Source: Paraburkholderia edwinii
Lineage (GTDB): Bacteria > Pseudomonadota > Gammaproteobacteria > Burkholderiales > Burkholderiaceae
DNA: 64,000 nucleotides
Assembly: GCF_019428685.1 (NCBI RefSeq)
Contig: NZ_CP080096.1
Location: forward strand, 1,116,001 to 1,180,000
Direction of reading: 5' to 3'
This document shows, one piece after another, positions 53,525 through 62,874 of the stretch. The number at the start of each line of letters is the position of its first letter. Position 1 is the stretch's first letter. The position numbers and the translations under genes are program-made. Under the pieces are notes generated by a model. It saw nothing but the letters and a program-made list of their open reading frames with translations. It did not search any database and had not been told where the DNA came from.

Positions 53525-55708
53525 CTACCTGCTGCTGCCCGTTGTTGTGGGCTCCTTACCCGCGCCCACCGTATCGAGCGGGCGGAACGGCGACACCTGG
53601 AATCCCTCATGCAGCGCGGGCGAAGACGGTGCGAGCTGCAGATCGGCAAACGTGCTGCGCGCGGCATCGGGCATCGCCTTGACGAATTTCACGTCGCTCT
53701 CGCCGAACACCGGTCCGGTCTCGATATAGGGCGTCGCGCGAAAATCGATCGCGGCTGTCTTGCCGCCGATCACCGCATTGCGGCGCAGGACATTGCCCTT
53801 CGGCGCGCCGGGTTCGTCCGCGAGCATTTTCGCGAGGCCCGGGTAGCGCGTGGAGTAGGGCGGCTGGTTGTAGCGCACCTGGGCGAGCTGCTGCTGCAGC
53901 TGCCCGCGCGGATCGTTGGCGAGACCCTTCTGCCACGAGAGTCCGCGCGAATCGATATGGATCGCGGGCGAGCAGTTCACGAAGAGGTTGTCTTCGACGA
54001 GGTTGTCGCGCCCGCCGCCGATAAAGATCGCCTGATTGACCTTCGAGAACACATTGCGCCGGATCGTCGTGCCGCCGCCCTGGTCGTCGAGATAAATACC
54101 CATCGTCGCCTGCGGCTGCGCGGCACTGCCGATGTCGTGCAGGAAGTTGCCTTCGAGCAGCGTGCCGCGCGCGGACCAGTCGCGGCCCGTGTAGATCGCG
54201 CCCGTGTCGTCGGATTCCCGCGCGACGTGGTCGATCTCGTTGCCGGTAATCACGTGGTCGTTGCCGCCGAAAATAATCGCCGCGTGCGGACCGTTGTAGA
54301 TATGGTTGCGCTCGATCCGGTCGCCGACGCCCGTCATGCTGATCGCGGGCCGGTACGCGCGCGAACGCAGCGCGTAGTCGTGGATCACGCTGTCTTCGAT
54401 CGTGACGTTGCCGGCCGCGAGGGTCTGGCGGTTGCCCGCGAACACCACGAAGCCGCCTTCGCCCGTGTTCGACACGTCCATGAAGCGGTAGTGGCTGTTG
54501 CTCGCGGTCGACCAGACCGCGACGCTGCCTGCGTTGCGCACCTTCGCGTGATCGATCCCGATGTTCTGGCCGCCGCTGATCTCGATCGCGTTGCCGCGTG
54601 TGTCCTCGAAGCCGAGGTCGTGGATCGTCAGATTCCCCACGGCCTTCGCGACGAGCAGCTGGTCGCTGACCGATGCTTCGACGTCGCCGTCGGAGAGCGG
54701 CGCGGGCGGCCAGAAGTAGAGCGTCATCGATGCGCGGTCGAGATACCACTCGCCGGGCCGGTCGAGTTGCGACAACGCGTTTTCGAACACCATGCGCTGG
54801 CCGGTCTTCATGCCGAGCATCGGCGCCGGCGCGGCAAGCGTGACCGTGCCCGAGGACGGATCGACCGATTCGACGGGCAGCGTCGTATCGGCCCAGTTGC
54901 GCGCCCAGTAACCCATCGCGCGCAACTCGGGTTCGTTCTTCAGCGCCTCGAGCGGCGCGCCCGCGACCGTGAAGCTCGTGCCCTTCTCGCCGCCGGGCAG
55001 CGACGCGATCGTCGCGAAGCCCTGGCTTGGCCAGCGCGCGAGCGTCTGCGGCTCGCCGCGATAGAACAGTTCGAGCGGCGCGGGCGACACGCGGATGCCG
55101 AAGCCCTGGCGCTCGAAGGTGCCCGCATCGTCGATGCCGCTGTCCGCGAGTTTTGCAACGAGCACGTGAGCGCGCGCGGCGGCCGGCAAACGCGTGGCCG
55201 CGAGGTCGTTCGCGTCCGGCGCACGAAAGCCGTGGACGATCTTCGCGCCCGACAGAATGGTGCGGCTCGCGCCCGCGCCCGACAGGCTGATCGGCGTGCC
55301 GCGCCAGCTCGCGTCGAGCTGCATCTGCAGCGGCTCCGCGAGCCGGTAGGTGCCCGGGCCAAGCACGATGTCGAGACGATCGGCCTTGCCGCCCGCGAAA
55401 CGCGATTTGCTTGCGGCGAGCACGGCAACCGCCGCGCGCAGCCCGACGTCGCGGCTCGCGCCGGTGGGCGCGGTGGCGGCGCTCGCTTGCGCATCGACAT
55501 CCGTATTGGTGGCGGCGGCGCTCACGTGAAGCGTCAGCGCGGTCGCGACGGCCGGCAGCAGACCCGCGCCGAGCCCGAACCAGCAGGCCGCGCGGCGTGC
55601 CCGGTGCGAGGTGCGCCGCGAAATATGCTGTGAAGCGGGCTGTGAAGCGGGCTCTGAAGCGTGCTGTGACCCGCGCTCAGAAGCGCGCCGTGAGAAGTAA
55701 AGCGCCAT
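53525..55708 (-). CDS. Right-handed parallel beta-helix protein
   Basis: 727 residues. The first 60 residues are Ser/Gln/Ala-rich (SEPASQPASQHISRRTSH) and then a hydrophobic export segment (FGLGAGLLPAVATALTLHVS). From about 90 a pectate-lyase-like beta-helix follows with motifs RLDIVLGPGTYRLAE, ILSGAKIVHGF, NAIEISGGQNIGIDHAKVRN and RNHIYNGPHAAIIFGGNDHV. It starts 3 bp after the Wzc kinase gene. By analogy with other EPS loci it could be a polysaccharide lyase, epimerase or guide protein in the periplasm; activity cannot be told from sequence. Confidence 0.82.
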   Translation of the reverse strand: MALYFSRRASERGSQHASEPASQPASQHISRRTSHRARRAACWFGLGAGLLPAVATALTLHVSAAATNTDVDAQASAATAPTGASRDVGLRAAVAVLAASKSRFAGGKADRLDIVLGPGTYRLAEPLQMQLDASWRGTPISLSGAGASRTILSGAKIVHGFRAPDANDLAATRLPAAARAHVLVAKLADSGIDDAGTFERQGFGIRVSPAPLELFYRGEPQTLARWPSQGFATIASLPGGEKGTSFTVAGAPLEALKNEPELRAMGYWARNWADTTLPVESVDPSSGTVTLAAPAPMLGMKTGQRMVFENALSQLDRPGEWYLDRASMTLYFWPPAPLSDGDVEASVSDQLLVAKAVGNLTIHDLGFEDTRGNAIEISGGQNIGIDHAKVRNAGSVAVWSTASNSHYRFMDVSNTGEGGFVVFAGNRQTLAAGNVTIEDSVIHDYALRSRAYRPAISMTGVGDRIERNHIYNGPHAAIIFGGNDHVITGNEIDHVARESDDTGAIYTGRDWSARGTLLEGNFLHDIGSAAQPQATMGIYLDDQGGGTTIRRNVFSKVNQAIFIGGGRDNLVEDNLFVNCSPAIHIDSRGLSWQKGLANDPRGQLQQQLAQVRYNQPPYSTRYPGLAKMLADEPGAPKGNVLRRNAVIGGKTAAIDFRATPYIETGPVFGESDVKFVKAMPDAARSTFADLQLAPSSPALHEGFQVSPFRPLDTVGAGKEPTTTGSSR
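55628..55675 (-). repeat. 12-bp tandem repeats coding the Ser/Gln/Ala-rich N-terminus
   Basis: Imperfect TGTGAAGCGGGC-type units repeat about four times, coding SQHASEPASQPASQHISRR in the beta-helix protein. Slippage could change N-terminal length between strains. Confidence 0.6.
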
Positions 55709-55710
55709 GG

Positions 55711-58044
55711 TCAGGCCTTCGACGCGTGAGCGCGCGGCGCGCCCGGATAGGCATACGTGCCGTAGCCGTAGGTCTTGTCGCCGGGCCGCGGCTTCACGTC
55801 GTTGAGCACGAGCCCGTCGAGCATCACGCCGACGTGCGCAAGACGCTTGGCCGATTCCTTGATCTGCGCGATGGTCGTGGAACCCTGGCGCACCACGAGG
55901 AACGCGGAGCCCGCGAGCTGGCCGAGCGACCCGACGTCGGCGACCGCGAGCACCGGCGGCGTGTCGATCAGCACCACGTCGTACTGCTTCGCGATTTCGC
56001 CAACGAAGTGCGTGAAGCGCCTGCTCATCAGCAGTTCCGACGGATTGCTCGGCGCGACGCCGCGCGTGAGCACATCGAGGCGCGGCACCACGGCGCGATG
56101 GACGAGCTCCTCGAACGATTTCTCGAGCGCGATCAGCTCCGCGAGACCCGGGCCTTCGCGCTGGCCGAAATGACGGTGCAGGTCGCCGTCGCGCATATCG
56201 GCGTCGATCAGCAGCACGCGCTGCTGCGAGTTGGCGAGCACCGCCGCGAGATTGGCCGAGGTGAACGACTTGCCTACGCCAGGCGTCGGCCCGGACATCA
56301 GCACGATATTGTTGCTCGCTTCGAGCAGCAGAAATTGCAGCGCGGTGCGGAAGCTGCGCAGCGCCTCGATCGGCAGGCTGTCGCTGTCGGTATGCGCGAG
56401 CAGCGAAACCCTGCCGGCTTGAGCCGGCGACCAGATGCGCGTGTACATGCGCGCGTCGCGCGACTCCTGCAGCTTGCTGTGCGGGATGCTTGCGTAGACC
56501 GGCAGGCCGGTATCGCGTTCGATATCGCGCGCATGCATGATGGCCTGCGACAGTTGCCGGCGGAACCATGCGATCAGGCAGCCGCCGAACAGGCCGATCG
56601 CCGCCCCGAGCACGACCACGAGCTTGCGGTTCGGCTTGACGGGAATCTCCCCAACGACCGCGGTATCGACGAGCCGCGCGTTGCCGGTCTTGCCCGCGCG
56701 CGCGATGCGCAACTGCTCGGCGCTGGTGAGCAGACCCGTATAGAGATCGGTGTTGACCTGCACGTCGCGCTGCAGCCGCAGTTCGTTCTGTTCGAGCTGG
56801 GGCAGCTGGCGCGTTTTCGAGTCGATCTGGGCGAGCCGCTGCCTGAGCACGGCCTCCTGATTGACGATCGCGATCACGGCGGGGTGGTTGTCGGTGAAGC
56901 GCGCGACCAGTTCGTTGCGCTTCTGTTCGAGATCGGCGAGCTTGTTCTGCGCGTCGACAGTCTGCTGCAGCACCGCCGCGCCTTCCGCCGTGAGGTCGAT
57001 GGTCTGGTTCTGCGCGCGGAAGCGGTTATATGCGCTCTCCGATTCCTCGAGTTGATGCTTGAGTTGCGGCAACTGCTGGTTGAGGAACGCCAGCGACTTC
57101 TCAGCCTCGGCGGACTTGCGCTCGATGTTCTGCGCGATGTACTGCTGGCCGATCTCGGTGAGTACCGCGCTTGTCTGAGCCGCGTCGCGTCCCTGCAGGC
57201 TCGCCTGGATCACATCCGAATCCTTGGAAGTCTGCGCGATGCGCATCGCCCTTTGCAGCGACTCGACCGCCGTGACCTCGGAGACGCGCGTGAGCCGGAA
57301 GGTGCCGCCGGGCTCCGCGGAAAGACTCGTGATGTCGGCCGTCAGCGGACCGTCCACGGTCTGCGCCGTGAGCGGCTCGCCGACATGCCCGCTGACGCGG
57401 ATGCCCGCCTTGTCGTTGACGATCGTGTACTGGCCGTTCGCACCCGCGATCAGCTTGAACGGTTTGCCGTACAGCACGGGCGGCGGATCGAAGCTCGCGA
57501 CCCTGGCCTGCTCCTGCGCCCAGACGTAACCGCCATAGCCGAAGAAACCCGGTTTCGACAGGCCTTTCTGCATGGTCGACCACCAGCGGCCGAATACCGG
57601 AAAGCGCTGCGGCTCGACGTCGATCGTGAGTCCCTGGCTGCGCACCGCGGGCGTGAGCACGAGCCGCGACTGCAGGATCTCCATCTCGTCGGAAGCTTCG
57701 GACTTGATGTCGAACATCTGCGACACGCTCGACAGCGTATCGGTCGGCGAATTCGGATTGTCCTCGACCTGGATCAGGATGTCCGACTGGTAGATCGGCG
57801 CGGCCAGCACGGCATAGCCGATCGCGATCGCGGTCGTGACGGCCGTGATTCCCGTGATCATCCAGCGGTTGTCGTAGAGCGTGTCGATAAACGCGCTCGC
57901 ATCGACCACGCTGCCCACCGGCTCGACGGTAGGCGCCGGATTGATGCTGGCGACCTTCAGGCCGCGCCGGTCGTTACCGGGCTGCTTGTAAGACGGGTTA
58001 GTCGGTCGGTCCACGGTACGGCTCCCTGCTTCAATGAGTTGCAA
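55711..58044 (-). CDS. Wzc/BceF-type polysaccharide co-polymerase and tyrosine autokinase
   Basis: 777 residues. N-terminal Wzz domain with two membrane segments (near 65-85 and 485-505) and a coiled-coil periplasmic region. The kinase domain carries Walker A SGPTPGVGKSFT (about 583-594), Walker A' VLLIDADMRDGD (about 610) and Walker B VVLIDTPPVL (about 693). The C-terminus has the autophosphorylated Tyr cluster YGYGTYAYPG. It controls chain polymerisation with Wza. Its partner phosphatase is not in the window. Confidence 0.94.
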   Translation of the reverse strand: MQLIEAGSRTVDRPTNPSYKQPGNDRRGLKVASINPAPTVEPVGSVVDASAFIDTLYDNRWMITGITAVTTAIAIGYAVLAAPIYQSDILIQVEDNPNSPTDTLSSVSQMFDIKSEASDEMEILQSRLVLTPAVRSQGLTIDVEPQRFPVFGRWWSTMQKGLSKPGFFGYGGYVWAQEQARVASFDPPPVLYGKPFKLIAGANGQYTIVNDKAGIRVSGHVGEPLTAQTVDGPLTADITSLSAEPGGTFRLTRVSEVTAVESLQRAMRIAQTSKDSDVIQASLQGRDAAQTSAVLTEIGQQYIAQNIERKSAEAEKSLAFLNQQLPQLKHQLEESESAYNRFRAQNQTIDLTAEGAAVLQQTVDAQNKLADLEQKRNELVARFTDNHPAVIAIVNQEAVLRQRLAQIDSKTRQLPQLEQNELRLQRDVQVNTDLYTGLLTSAEQLRIARAGKTGNARLVDTAVVGEIPVKPNRKLVVVLGAAIGLFGGCLIAWFRRQLSQAIMHARDIERDTGLPVYASIPHSKLQESRDARMYTRIWSPAQAGRVSLLAHTDSDSLPIEALRSFRTALQFLLLEASNNIVLMSGPTPGVGKSFTSANLAAVLANSQQRVLLIDADMRDGDLHRHFGQREGPGLAELIALEKSFEELVHRAVVPRLDVLTRGVAPSNPSELLMSRRFTHFVGEIAKQYDVVLIDTPPVLAVADVGSLGQLAGSAFLVVRQGSTTIAQIKESAKRLAHVGVMLDGLVLNDVKPRPGDKTYGYGTYAYPGAPRAHASKA

Positions 58045-58136
58045 CGTCTGGCGCAGCGCGGACTTGCCGCTGGCCGGTTTTCGTCACGAGGAGAACGGGG
58101 ATCGTGTTGCGCGCCCCGCTCATCCCGCGCGGACGG

Positions 58137-59396
58137 TCAATTGCCGTACGCGGTCTTGCTGAAGTACGCGGCCTCCGCGCTCGGCACGATGTTGTTGATG
58201 ACCCGCGCCCAGCGGACGACCGCGGCCGTATCGACGAATACGACGTCCTTCGCCTTCAGCTCGAAGTTCTCGGCGAGCGCGAGCGCGCTCGGGTTCGACG
58301 CGTCGAGGTGGTAGATCACGTGCTTGTCGGCCGTGATATTGCGCACCACGTAGACCTGCTTCGCGTCGGCCGTGTTCTGGCTCACGCCGCCTGCGTCGCC
58401 GAGCGCCTCGTTGAGCGAAAGCTCGCCGTTGCGCAGGAACAGCGTGGTCGGACGCGTGACTTCGCCCATCAGGAACACCTTGCTGTCCTCGCGCGCGAAC
58501 ACGCGGACCATGTCGCCGTTGCGCAGCAACACGTCCGACGGATTGATGCCCTTGGCGACCAGCGCGGGGATGTCGACGATCGTCGATTTGCCGTTGCGGA
58601 TCACGGCGATGTTCGCGCGGTCGCCGACCGCGGTGAAGCCGCCCGCGCGATTGATCGCCTCGGTCAGCGTCATCGGCACGTCGTTGAAGATCTGCAGTCC
58701 TGGCGAGTGGACTTCGCCATCCATATAGACGCGCTTGCTGCGGTACGACTGCACGCGCAGCGTGACCTGCGGGTCGCGCACGTATTTGCCGAGCTGCGCG
58801 GCGAGCACGTTGCGCGCCTGCATCTCGGTCAGTCCGCCGACGTGTACCGCGCCCGCGTAGGCAAACTGGATCATGCCGTTGGTGTCGACGGTATAGCCCG
58901 TCGATACCGACGCCGAACCGGTGAAGTCGATGCCGACGGTCTGCACGTTGGTGGTCGGCAGGTTCAGTTCGGGGTGATCCCAGATCTCGATGGCGAGCAC
59001 GTCGCCGGGGCCGATCGCATACGGCGCCGGCGCGGCGAACAGGGCCTGCACGTCCGCCGGCACGGTGGTCGGCGCGGCGAGCCGCTCGGCCTTGATCAGC
59101 GCGGGCGTGATCTCGGTCAGCGCGCCGGGAGGCGGCTGGTCGCTGCCGGCCGCGGCCGCGTCCGTGGTGTGCGCGGCGCCGGGCATACCCGACACGGTCT
59201 TGCCGTAGGTATCCTGGTTCATGCTGCTGAAATGCTGGCCCGGGTCGACGCCGCAGGCGCCGAGTGCGAGCAGCAGCGACAGCGCGCCGCCGAGTCCAAG
59301 CACGCGGCGCACGCACGAGGCGCGCCGCGGCCGACGGAGAGACGCGTGAACCGGCGAGGATGCCGGCAGGGAAGCGGTATGTCCGATCTGATTCAT
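58137..59396 (-). CDS. wza: Wza/BceE-type polysaccharide export lipoprotein
   Basis: 419 residues. A lipobox LGAC ends the signal peptide, the Poly_export domain begins PYAIGPGDVLAIEIWDH, and SLBB-type domains follow (RVYMDGEVHSPGLQIFND and KVFLMGEVTRPTTLFLRN). Forms the outer-membrane channel for the polymer. 92 bp upstream of the kinase gene. Confidence 0.93.
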   Translation of the reverse strand: MNQIGHTASLPASSPVHASLRRPRRASCVRRVLGLGGALSLLLALGACGVDPGQHFSSMNQDTYGKTVSGMPGAAHTTDAAAAGSDQPPPGALTEITPALIKAERLAAPTTVPADVQALFAAPAPYAIGPGDVLAIEIWDHPELNLPTTNVQTVGIDFTGSASVSTGYTVDTNGMIQFAYAGAVHVGGLTEMQARNVLAAQLGKYVRDPQVTLRVQSYRSKRVYMDGEVHSPGLQIFNDVPMTLTEAINRAGGFTAVGDRANIAVIRNGKSTIVDIPALVAKGINPSDVLLRNGDMVRVFAREDSKVFLMGEVTRPTTLFLRNGELSLNEALGDAGGVSQNTADAKQVYVVRNITADKHVIYHLDASNPSALALAENFELKAKDVVFVDTAAVVRWARVINNIVPSAEAAYFSKTAYGN

Positions 59397-59474
59397 CTAG
59401 TACGCAGCTGAACGACTGAAGGCCGGCAGACGTGATCCGCCGGATGAGCTACCTGTAGAGGAGTCAACGACCGC

Positions 59475-60503
59475 TCAGGACGCGGCTTGGGCTTGGGCCT
59501 GGCGATTCTGCAAGCGATATTCGGTTGGCGAGACGGAGAGCCGCTTGCGGAAAATCTTGGCAAGCCGGTCGCCGTTGGCCATGCCGATCCGGCGTGCGAT
59601 CTTGTCGACCGGGAGGTCGGTTTCGATCAGCAGGCGGCACACCATGTCGAGGCGTGCCCGCAGCAGATACTCGGACGGCGTGATGCCGATTTCATCCTTG
59701 AATCGGCGCAGATAGTTGCGCTCGCTCATCGCCGCGACCTGCGCGGCGTCGGCGACCGAGATCGAGCGCTCGCAGTTGTCCTTGAGCCAGCGCGCGGAAG
59801 CGCGGACCTTGTCGGCCACGCTGGTGACGCCTGCCTCAGCGAGCAGCATGGCGAGCTTGGCGCCGGCGCCCGGCAGGACCTGTTCGCCGACTTCGCGCGC
59901 GATGTCATGACCGAGGTCGTACTTGACGAGCATCAGCGCGTTTGCCATGGCCGAAAAGCAATCCTCGTCGCTGTCGGCTTCACTCTGGCCGGCGAAGCCG
60001 GGCCGGTCGGCCATACCCATCAGGCTTGACGAAGCGAAGCTCGAGCGCGCGCCGGGCGCGCTGCGCAGCGGTGCGCTGCTGGCATAGCCGAAGCGCATCC
60101 GGCCCAGCAACGCCTCTTCGAGCGACGCATCCTGCGCGCCCTTGCCGCCGCCGATAAACAGCGCGTCGAAGTTCTGGTACTGGCGTACGTCGAAGCGCTC
60201 GGTCCACAGATGCACCGACGACGAGCACGACACGTTGCCGCCGGCGAGCGACAGCATCTTGACTGTGTAGATCCAGTTCACTGCGCTTCCCGCGACGGCC
60301 AACTGGTTCGCCTTGTTGAATACCTCGGCGACGATGCCGGCGCGCAGCAGCGAAAAGCCCTCGAATAGGACGATACCGATCTGGCGAGCGGGAGCCCGCG
60401 CCGCCGTCCACGGCTCGTGGCTATTGCCAGAGATCGTTGCCACGTCTTTTACGAGGCGGGGAACGATACGGTCTGACTCTTCAAGGTGTGCAACATACGG
60501 CAT
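59475..60503 (-). CDS. GlxA/FtrA-type AraC-family regulator
   Basis: 342 residues. The N-terminal DJ-1/PfpI-like domain (IGIVLFEGFSLLRAGIVAEVF and FIGGGKGAQD) is followed by a C-terminal AraC DNA-binding domain with two HTHs (SISVADAAQVAAMSERNYLR and DLPVDKIARRIGMANGDRL). The region between residues 140 and 190 is less conserved than usual. It heads the wza-wzc operon at 78 bp from wza and is likely to regulate it. Confidence 0.88.
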   Translation of the reverse strand: MPYVAHLEESDRIVPRLVKDVATISGNSHEPWTAARAPARQIGIVLFEGFSLLRAGIVAEVFNKANQLAVAGSAVNWIYTVKMLSLAGGNVSCSSSVHLWTERFDVRQYQNFDALFIGGGKGAQDASLEEALLGRMRFGYASSAPLRSAPGARSSFASSSLMGMADRPGFAGQSEADSDEDCFSAMANALMLVKYDLGHDIAREVGEQVLPGAGAKLAMLLAEAGVTSVADKVRASARWLKDNCERSISVADAAQVAAMSERNYLRRFKDEIGITPSEYLLRARLDMVCRLLIETDLPVDKIARRIGMANGDRLAKIFRKRLSVSPTEYRLQNRQAQAQAAS

Positions 60504-61211
60504 GTCGTTTCCTCAGAAACGTTTCCCCGGGATGTCGTCATTTTTTTGTAGGTCGTGCTGCTTGTGCTGCTGTTCAGTGCTTATAGATGGCTCGGCTGCT
60601 CCTGTGCACTGTTTGAGGGATGACGCTCCGCGACTTCGCGCTACTTGGGTTCACCCCAGGTGGGTACATCCCAGGTTGCAAAGCACGTGCAGTATATCGA
60701 TAACAAATGATTGCGCACGCAACGACGCCGCGAAATTATCAATTTAATTCCGAACAAATGCTTGACACGGCGCAGTTCACATTCAGTTCACATTTCAAAA
60801 AAATGACCGATTTTTTGTATGCGCGATGCGTTCGTAAACGGAATAATTTTTGGGATTTTTTTGTTATAAAAATGTCGTAAAGGTCTGCTACGCCAGGCTC
60901 TCAGCCGATTGTCCAAACTGTGAAATGCTGCTCACTGGTTGAGCACGCAACCACATCGTCAATTTGGAAAAATCCTGATAAATTTGCTTTTATGGTGCAT
61001 GACGGCATGACATACAATTTGCGCCGAAAAGAGACTTGACGGCTAATTTATGCCCGCAAAGGTTGCAAATTTAACTTTCCCAAAGTATTGCCGTGCTCTA
61101 GATTGAGCGACGCCGCGTCGAGCTGCCGGGCGGCCAGGCCGGCGGCGGCATGTCGAGCCGGCTTTCTGCCAACTGGAAGTCGCGACGCGAAACCCATCCG
61201 GAGAAGATCGC
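60504..61211. other. Long AT-rich regulatory region of the EPS locus
   Basis: No gene. The part 60,700-61,100 is strongly AT-rich with T-runs, like silenced promoter DNA. Direct repeats CCCAGGT at 60655-60661 and 60670-60676 and a sigma-54-like sequence precede the regulator gene. The right part drives the divergent glycosyltransferase gene. Confidence 0.55.
60677..60692 (-). promoter_or_regulatory. Candidate sigma-54 promoter
   Basis: Read on the minus strand it is CTGCACGTGCTTTGCA, against consensus TGGCACG-N4-TTGCA: the -12 half is perfect and the spacing correct, but the -24 half has TG instead of GG. It points toward the AraC-type regulator and EPS operon. Confidence 0.3.
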
Positions 61212-62459
61212 ATGAGCAACGGGGACATCGAGACGCCTGACGGGCGCGTGTCGCCGGGGCGCAGTCCGGGCACAGCCATGCGCGCATCGAGTACGGTGCG
61301 CATCGCGATCGTTCACGACTGGCTGGTTGCCTATACGGGCGCCGAACGTGTTCTCGAGCAGATCATCGCGTGCTTTCCGGACGCCGACCTGTTCGCGCTG
61401 GTCGACTTTCTGGAAGACCGATCATTTCTGCGCGGCAAGCCGGTCAAGACGACCTTCATCCAGAAGCTGCCGCGTGCGCGTGCAAAATATCGCGCGTATC
61501 TGCCGCTGATGCCGTTTGCCGTCGAGCAGTTCGATCTGTCCGCTTACGACGTCGTGATCTCGAACAGCATCGCCGTCGCGAAGGGCGTGCTGACCGGCCC
61601 CGACCAGGTGCATATCAGCTACGTGCATTCGCCGATCCGCTACGCGTGGGATCTGCAACATCAGTATCTGAACCAGTCGAAGCCGCGCACCGGGCTCAAG
61701 TCCATCTTCACGCGGCTGCTGCTGCACTATCTGCGTACCTGGGATGTCCCGCCCGTCAACACAGTCGACTCGTTCGTCGCCAACTCGACATCGAGCGCAC
61801 GGCGGATCTGGAAGGTCTATCAGCGCGACGCGGCCGTGATCTTTCCGCCGGTCGACGTCGAAGGCTTCCCGCTGCATGTGCAGAAAGAAGATTTTTATCT
61901 GACCGCGGCGCGGCTTCTGCCGGACCGGAAAATCGACCTGATTGTCGAAGCGTTCGCGAAGATGCCCGAGCGGCGCCTCGTCGTGATCGGCGATGGGCCG
62001 GAAATGCACCGGGTGCGCGCGCTGGCGACGCCGAACGTCGAGGTGACCGGATACCAGCCGTTCGCGGTGCTGCGCGACCGGATGCGGCGCGCCAAGGCGT
62101 TCGTGTTTGCCGCCCAGGAGGATTTCGGCACCGCGGTGGTCGAGGCGCAGGCGTGCGGCACGCCGGTCATCGCGTTCGGCAAGGGCGGGGTGCTCGAAAC
62201 GGTGCGCGGCCTGTCCGACGCGCGCCCGACCGGCGTGGTGTTCGCCGAGCAGACGGCGCAAGCGCTCGTCGCCGCGGTCGACGATTTCGCGTCGAACCCC
62301 GGGCGCTTTTCGCCGATCGATTGCCGCGCAAACGCCGAACGTTTTTCGGCAGCGCTGTTTCGCACGCGTTTCTTCGGTCACGTGCGCGCGCGGGTTCCGG
62401 CGTTGCGGGACTCGACCCTGCCGCCGGCCGACGTGCCGGCTCAAGGGCGCGCGCGCTGA
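61212..62459 (+). CDS. GT4-family glycosyltransferase (mannosyltransferase-like)
   Basis: 415 residues. After about 28 disordered residues, IAIVHDWLVAYTGAERVLEQ matches WbaZ/mannosyltransferase-like GT4 enzymes, with YVHSPIRYAWDL, EDFYLTAARLLPDRKIDLIV and FGTAVVEAQACGTPVIA containing the EX7E donor motif. The tail after residue 400 is Ala/Pro-rich. It is divergent from the EPS operon and probably belongs to it. Start at MSNGDIETPDG; a later start at residue 23 or so is possible. Confidence 0.87.
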   Translation: MSNGDIETPDGRVSPGRSPGTAMRASSTVRIAIVHDWLVAYTGAERVLEQIIACFPDADLFALVDFLEDRSFLRGKPVKTTFIQKLPRARAKYRAYLPLMPFAVEQFDLSAYDVVISNSIAVAKGVLTGPDQVHISYVHSPIRYAWDLQHQYLNQSKPRTGLKSIFTRLLLHYLRTWDVPPVNTVDSFVANSTSSARRIWKVYQRDAAVIFPPVDVEGFPLHVQKEDFYLTAARLLPDRKIDLIVEAFAKMPERRLVVIGDGPEMHRVRALATPNVEVTGYQPFAVLRDRMRRAKAFVFAAQEDFGTAVVEAQACGTPVIAFGKGGVLETVRGLSDARPTGVVFAEQTAQALVAAVDDFASNPGRFSPIDCRANAERFSAALFRTRFFGHVRARVPALRDSTLPPADVPAQGRAR

Positions 62460-62874
62460 GGCGGCGAATCATCAAGGCATCCTGAGTGGGCGTCCTGAGT
62501 GGGCATCCTGAGTGGGCATCCTGAGTGGGCATCCTGAGTGGGCATCCTGAGTGGCGCCACGGAAAAATCAGATTAGTGGTGAGCGTCGGTCGGGCATCCC
62601 GCTTGCACAGCTTCGACGGCAGTACGACGTGCCGGCTGTTGCCGATCATTCGGCCTGAAAACGATCAGCACGACTGCGAAGCGCGACCTATACTTTTCGC
62701 TTGCCCCCACTCGCGTCATTTGCAGTCAGCCTGCCCGCAGCCTGGCGTTTCCAGACCGCCATGACCTGATCCGCAAGGTCGGGTCGTGCGCGCTGCCGCT
62801 GCCCGCGCGGCGCCATTCAGCGCTACCCAGCGCCCGGTCGTTCTTGCGTCTTCCCGCTCAAAGGAGTCCGCTCG
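62460..62874. other. Intergenic region with minisatellite
   Basis: No gene. The left end carries the 13-bp tandem array; the remainder precedes the molybdenum hydroxylase operon and shows no identifiable promoter. Confidence 0.55.
62481..62554 (+). repeat. 13-bp tandem repeat, about 5.7 copies
   Basis: CCTGAGTGGGCAT is repeated in exact 13-bp register from 62481, the first copy with one change (GT for AT at its end) and the last truncated. It lies 21 bp after the glycosyltransferase stop, outside genes. Confidence 0.85.

Noticed and set aside
53303..55633. 776-codon plus-strand open frame
   Set aside because: Antisense to the beta-helix gene, low-complexity translation, no family motif.
55411..58314. 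967-codon plus-strand open frame
   Set aside because: Antisense to the Wzc kinase and beta-helix genes; Arg/Ala-rich translation is a GC-rich third-position artefact with no domain.
62481..62554. CRISPR array
   Set aside because: Units are contiguous 13-bp repeats with no spacers and no cas genes nearby.
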